A DNA stretch of 64,000 nt. It comes from Rhizobium sp. BT03. GTDB lineage: Bacteria; Pseudomonadota; Alphaproteobacteria; Rhizobiales; Rhizobiaceae. Shown here one piece after another: positions 60,260 to 64,000 of the stretch. The notes under the pieces were generated by a model. The model worked only from the letters and a program-made list of their open reading frames with translations, did not search any database and was not told the origin of the DNA. How positions within the stretch are numbered: position 1 is the first letter of the stretch; each line of letters starts with the position of its first letter. The position numbers were made by a program, and so were the translations under genes. Location: NCBI RefSeq assembly GCF_030053155.1, contig NZ_CP125642.1, positions 248,001 to 312,000 of the forward strand, in the 5' to 3' direction.

Positions 60260-62158
60260 TCAGGTTGCCGATTGCGTCGCCGTCGTCTCCTCCAAGACAT
60301 CTTCGGGAATATCGTCGAAAGAGGCGTAATTGAGGTTGTAGAGCCTGGAGTATAGCTTGTTGTTTTTCATCAGCTGGCGATGGTCGCCGCTCTCGATGAT
60401 TTCGCCGTTCTGCAGCACGATGATGCGGTCGGCCTCGCGGATCGTCGCCAGGCGATGGGCGATGACGAGGCCGGTGCGGTTTTCGAGCAGCTTCACCAGC
60501 GCCTTCTGGATCAGCATCTCGGTATAGCTGTCGATATTGGCCGTCGCCTCGTCGAGCACCAGGATCTTGGCATCCGCCACCAGCGCGCGGGCAAAACTCA
60601 AAAGCTGGCGCTGGCCGAGCGAAAGATTGCCGCCGCGTTCGCCGAGAACGCTGTCGTAACCATCGGGCAGGCGCATGATGAATTCATGGGCGCCGACCGC
60701 CTTGGCCGCCTCGATCACCTGTTCGCGCGTCGCCTCAAGCTTGTGGTAGCGGATGTTTTCGAAGACGGTGCCGGTGAACAGGAAGGGTTCCTGCAGCACC
60801 ATGGCGATCTGCGCACCAAGCGAATCCTGGGTCAGATCACGCACATCGTGGCCGCCGACCAGCACCTGGCCCTGCTGCACGTCGTAGAAGCGGTGGATCA
60901 GCGACATGCAGCTCGATTTGCCGGAGCCCGTCGGCCCGACCAGCGCCACCGTCTCGCCGGGATTGACCTTGAAGCTCACATCTTTCAGCACCGGATGCTT
61001 CGGATTGTAGCCGAAGACGACGTCCTTGAATTCGACCGAACCGTCCATGTCGCGCGATAGCGCCTTGGCGTCGGGCGCGTCCTTGATGTCGACGGGCACG
61101 TCGAGCACTTCGGTCAGCCGCTGGCCGGATGCCATGGCGCGCTGCATCACCGAATATTGCAGGGTCAGCGAACGGATCGGGTCGAAGAAGCGCTGGATGT
61201 AGAACAGGAAGGCGACGAGCACGCCGACATCGAGCGCCTGGTTGAGAACGCGAGCGCCGCCGACGACGATGACGAGCGCCATCGCGACGCCGGTCAGGCT
61301 GTCGACGATCGGCACCATCACCTGCGCATACCGCGCCGCCGTCAGATGCGTCTTGAGGTTGGCATGCGCCTTGTCGTCGTAAAGCGTGAAGTTGACGCCC
61401 TGCCTGTCCATGCTCTGGACGGCGCGCACGCCGTGGATCGCTTCGGCGAGCGCGCCGTTCGCCACCGAATTGGTCTCGTGCGCGGCCATGAAGGATTTGC
61501 GGGCGAGCGGCAGCCAGAAGAGGCGGACGACGAAGAGCACCGGCAGCACCGCAAGCGTCAGCAGCCCCAGCTTGAAATCGAGATAGAGCATGACGAAGAC
61601 GATGCCGAAGAGCAGCACGATGTCGCCGACCGAGAGAACCGAGGTTTCGAGGAATTCCTGCATCGAATTGACGTCGCCCTGCAGGCGCGACATCAGCCGC
61701 CCCACTTCGGTCTTGTCCATGAAGGAGAGCGAGACGCGCTGGAGATGCGAAAACATCGCCCTGCGGATATCGAAGAGCACGTCTTCCGCCACGCCGCCGA
61801 CCAGCGTCTCCTGCGCATAGCTTGCCGCATAGTTGATAAGGATGGCGACGGCGAAGGCGGCGATCGCCCAGATCAGCGCCGAAGGGCTGCCGCCCGGCGC
61901 CATGCCGTGATCGATGGCATAGCGGATGATCAGCGGGATCAGCAATTGCATCATCGTGAAGGTGAGGACGGCGACGACCGACCAGGCGACCTGGCGGCGA
62001 TAGGGATGAACGAAAGCCCAGATACGCTTGATGATGTTGCCGTCGAAGGCCTTGCCGAACATCTCCTCCTCGATGCGATGCGAACCGACCACCGCCCGCG
62101 GCGGGCGGCGCCCATCCTCGCGAACGTCGGGACGCTCGGTTTCCAGTTCCTCGGCCAT
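60260..62158 (-). CDS. ABC exporter half-transporter A (degenerate signature motif)
   Basis: This 632-residue fusion of a six-span membrane domain (about residues 50-330) and an ATPase domain has Walker A GPTGSGKSS, Q-loop VLQEPFLF, signature NLSLGQRQLL, Walker B ILVLDEA with the catalytic Glu present, and H-loop IAHRLATIREAD. The signature reads LSLGQ in place of LSGGQ. ATG 62158 follows AGGAGGAATGAG; longer frames run into the intergenic repeat. The next gene on this strand is a second half-transporter, so they probably form a heterodimer exporting lipids or drugs. The cargo is unknown. Confidence 0.9.
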   Translation of the reverse strand: MAEELETERPDVREDGRRPPRAVVGSHRIEEEMFGKAFDGNIIKRIWAFVHPYRRQVAWSVVAVLTFTMMQLLIPLIIRYAIDHGMAPGGSPSALIWAIAAFAVAILINYAASYAQETLVGGVAEDVLFDIRRAMFSHLQRVSLSFMDKTEVGRLMSRLQGDVNSMQEFLETSVLSVGDIVLLFGIVFVMLYLDFKLGLLTLAVLPVLFVVRLFWLPLARKSFMAAHETNSVANGALAEAIHGVRAVQSMDRQGVNFTLYDDKAHANLKTHLTAARYAQVMVPIVDSLTGVAMALVIVVGGARVLNQALDVGVLVAFLFYIQRFFDPIRSLTLQYSVMQRAMASGQRLTEVLDVPVDIKDAPDAKALSRDMDGSVEFKDVVFGYNPKHPVLKDVSFKVNPGETVALVGPTGSGKSSCMSLIHRFYDVQQGQVLVGGHDVRDLTQDSLGAQIAMVLQEPFLFTGTVFENIRYHKLEATREQVIEAAKAVGAHEFIMRLPDGYDSVLGERGGNLSLGQRQLLSFARALVADAKILVLDEATANIDSYTEMLIQKALVKLLENRTGLVIAHRLATIREADRIIVLQNGEIIESGDHRQLMKNNKLYSRLYNLNYASFDDIPEDVLEETTATQSAT

Positions 62159-62213
62159 CTCATTCCTCCTGCGGCCATGACGTCGGGTGGCCTGCATCTC
62201 ATTGATTTTCCTC

Positions 62214-62376
62214 TCTTCTCCCCAGCGGGGAGAAGGTGCCCGGAGGGCGGATGAAGGGGCCGCACGGCACGCCCTTATTTGCCCTTCGCTTCCGCTCAGC
62301 GCACTCGTCGCTATCGCGCCTCGCCCCCTCATCGCCTCGCTTTGCTAGGCACTTCTCCCCAGTGGGGAGAAGAGGG
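62214..62376. repeat. Inverted pair of the CTTCTCCCCAGYGGGGAGAAG element
   Basis: Two copies (about 62214-62260 and 62321-62376) face each other in the gap between the two ABC genes. They share their core with the pair at 18641-18807. The element separates two genes that would otherwise be a tight operon. Confidence 0.7.
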
Positions 62377-62378
62377 AA

Positions 62379-64000
62379 TTACGCGCTCAACACCTCGTCG
62401 CCCGGCCGCACCTGCAGCTCGTAGAGCGCCTTGTAGCGCCCACCGAGCGCCAGCAGCGCTTCATGCGTGCCGCGCTCGACGATCCTTCCGTCTTCGACGA
62501 ACAGGATCTGGTCGGCATGCATCAGCGAGCTCAGGCGATGGGCGACGATGATCGTCACGCGGTCGGCGGCATAACGGCGCATGGCGCTGCGGATGCGCTG
62601 CTCGGTGGCCGCGTCGATCGCCGCGGTCGAATCGTCGAACACCATCACCGCCGGCTTCAGCATCAGGGCGCGGGCGATCGAAAGACGCTGCCGCTGGCCG
62701 CCGGACAGCGAAACGCCGCGTTCGCCGACGACGGTGCCGTAGCCGGTGGGCAGGCCGAGCACGTAATTGTGCAGCTGAGCGCTTTCACTGGCGCGTTCGA
62801 TGCGGCCTTCCTTCGCCCAAGGGTCGCCATAAGCGATGTTGTTTTCGATCGTCGTGGTGAACAGGAAGGAATCCTGCTGCACGACGGCAACGGCCCGGCG
62901 CAGCGATTGCAGCGTCGCCTTGCGGATGTCCTGGCCGTCGATGGTGATCCTGCCGGCGCCGACATCGTAGAAGCGCGGAATCAGATGGGCGATCGTCGAC
63001 TTGCCGCTGCCGGGAGGTCCGACGATGCCGATCGTTTGGCCGCGCCTGGCTTCGAAGGAGACGTCGTGAAGCACGGTGCGTTTTTCCGAACCCGGATAGG
63101 CGAAGCCGACATTTTCGAAGCGCAGCACGCCGTCGCTCACCGCCAATTCCCTGGCATCCGGCGCATCCTTGATCGATATGTCGAGATCGAGCAGGTTGAA
63201 GAGGCGCGAGCCGCAGGTGGAGGCGCGGGCAAAGGCATTGACCATCAGGCCGAGCTGGCGCACCGGCATCTGCAAAATGGTCATGAAGGTCAGGAACGAG
63301 GCGAGCGTGCCGACGGTGATCTCGCCCGACATGACCTTGCCGCCGCCGACGAAGAGCACCAGTCCCATCGCCGCGAAGAAGGAAAAGGTCATCGCGCTGG
63401 TATTCGTCACGCGGATGCCGACGCGCTGATGGGCGAGCGCCAGCGCGTTTTTCGACGCCGCCTCGAATTTCGACATTTCGTGGTCCTGTGCGGCAAAGGC
63501 GCGCACGACGCGGATGCCGCCGAGATTTTCCTCCATGATGCGGGTCAGCACCGACAGCCGCTCCTGCAGGTCGAGCCAGGTGGCGCGCAGCCTGAGCTGC
63601 GTCACCGAGGAGCGCCAGCCGACGAAGGGCACGAAGGAGAGCGCGAGAAGGCCGAGCACGATGTCGGTCGACAGCAGCATATAGGCGCCGATGCCGATCA
63701 GGATCGACAGCAGGATCATCCGGACGAGCGCCGTGGAAAAATACATGCGCACGCCTTCGAGATCGAGCAGGCCGATGGTGATCAGATCGCCGGAATGCAC
63801 CGTGTCGTGAAAGCTGAAGGAGAGCCGCTGGATCTTTTCATAGCAGGCCAGCCGCAATTCGTAGCCGATGTGATGGCCGACGGCTTCGCTGTAATAGTTC
63901 TGGACCATGGTGAAGAGGCCGCGCAGCACGCTGGCGCCGAGCAGGAGCAGCGCCGTCGTCAGAAGCGCGTCCTGTGCCGCCTGGCCCGCCGCGCCGCCGC
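62379..64000 (-). CDS. ABC exporter half-transporter B (partial, 5' end off window)
   Basis: At least 539 residues, open at the right edge; the frame continues past an internal GTG at 63929. Membrane spans come first (ILLSILIGIGAYMLLSTDIV; MTFSFFAAMGLVLFVGG), then the ATPase domain: Walker A GPPGSGKST, Q-loop VVQQDSFLF, intact signature VSLSGGQRQR, Walker B VMVFDDSTAAID and H-loop VAHRLSS. The residue after the Walker B Asp is Asp, not the catalytic Glu. Together with LSLGQ in partner A this predicts one degenerate and one active ATP site, as in known heterodimeric exporters. Confidence 0.9.
   Translation of the reverse strand, partial: GGAAGQAAQDALLTTALLLLGASVLRGLFTMVQNYYSEAVGHHIGYELRLACYEKIQRLSFSFHDTVHSGDLITIGLLDLEGVRMYFSTALVRMILLSILIGIGAYMLLSTDIVLGLLALSFVPFVGWRSSVTQLRLRATWLDLQERLSVLTRIMEENLGGIRVVRAFAAQDHEMSKFEAASKNALALAHQRVGIRVTNTSAMTFSFFAAMGLVLFVGGGKVMSGEITVGTLASFLTFMTILQMPVRQLGLMVNAFARASTCGSRLFNLLDLDISIKDAPDARELAVSDGVLRFENVGFAYPGSEKRTVLHDVSFEARRGQTIGIVGPPGSGKSTIAHLIPRFYDVGAGRITIDGQDIRKATLQSLRRAVAVVQQDSFLFTTTIENNIAYGDPWAKEGRIERASESAQLHNYVLGLPTGYGTVVGERGVSLSGGQRQRLSIARALMLKPAVMVFDDSTAAIDAATEQRIRSAMRRYAADRVTIIVAHRLSSLMHADQILFVEDGRIVERGTHEALLALGGRYKALYELQVRPGDEVLSA

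Overview
The window reads as a piece of a large repABC replicon (a chromid-like megaplasmid) of a Rhizobium of the leguminosarum/etli group. The evidence is a complete repA-repB-repC operon (31848-35405) with 16-bp parS palindromes, an antisense RNA gene between repB and repC, an AT-rich candidate origin inside repC, high GC content, rhizobial intergenic palindromic repeats, rhizopine-type moc genes, NadQ-controlled nadABC, and an aerobic cob cluster. The protein just after repC resembles the family named RHE_PE00001, after the first gene of R. etli plasmid p42e. That name is recalled, not searched.

Layout, left to right. 1-3102: an exported caspase-like protease with Sel1 repeats, followed in the same operon by a lipoprotein with a polyserine linker. 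3348-7428: an L-fuconate-type sugar-acid pathway (dehydratase, SDR dehydrogenase, IclR regulator, lactonase-type amidohydrolase) around a divergent control region with inverted repeats. 7470-9413: a broken adenylate-cyclase remnant, an XRE regulator behind a sigma-54-like promoter, a GATC-dense tract and a small unknown gene. 9480-13796: a SARP-like regulator, a previously unlisted 47-codon peptide gene, a YcaO enzyme and a TfuA protein, all on the minus strand. This is the best candidate for an undescribed system, a probable peptide-modifying (RiPP) locus. Its YcaO gene also carries a rhizobial palindromic repeat translated in frame. 14100-18500: nadC, nadB and nadA with their regulator nadQ and two operator-like palindromes. 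18874-24518: a moc-like set (desaturase-type oxygenase, Rieske ferredoxin, ferredoxin reductase, LacI regulator, sugar isomerase) plus a divergent PanB-like protein. 24577-31646: cobM, L, K, J, I, H, G and F for corrin-ring synthesis.

31716-36718: the replication and partition region and the RHE_PE00001-like gene. 36843-38867: a BAX-inhibitor-type membrane protein, an anti-sigma factor and an ECF sigma factor whose mRNA may be leaderless. 39332-42322: copper-responsive MerR regulator and Cu(I) P-type ATPase with a clear MerR operator. 42378-44987: treY. 45115-54126: envelope genes (PBP1C, bacterial alpha-2-macroglobulin, exported MsrA, L,D-transpeptidase). 54408-59436: a single-domain response regulator, a TetR regulator with a Bcr/CflA exporter, an ACS-type MFS transporter and a LacI regulator. 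59850-64000: a small exported glycine-zipper protein and two half ABC exporters with complementary defects, the second running off the window.

No tRNA, rRNA, CRISPR array, transposase or intact insertion sequence was seen. Start codons were chosen from ribosome-binding sites and family alignment by eye. Family assignments come from recognition of motifs, not from database searches.
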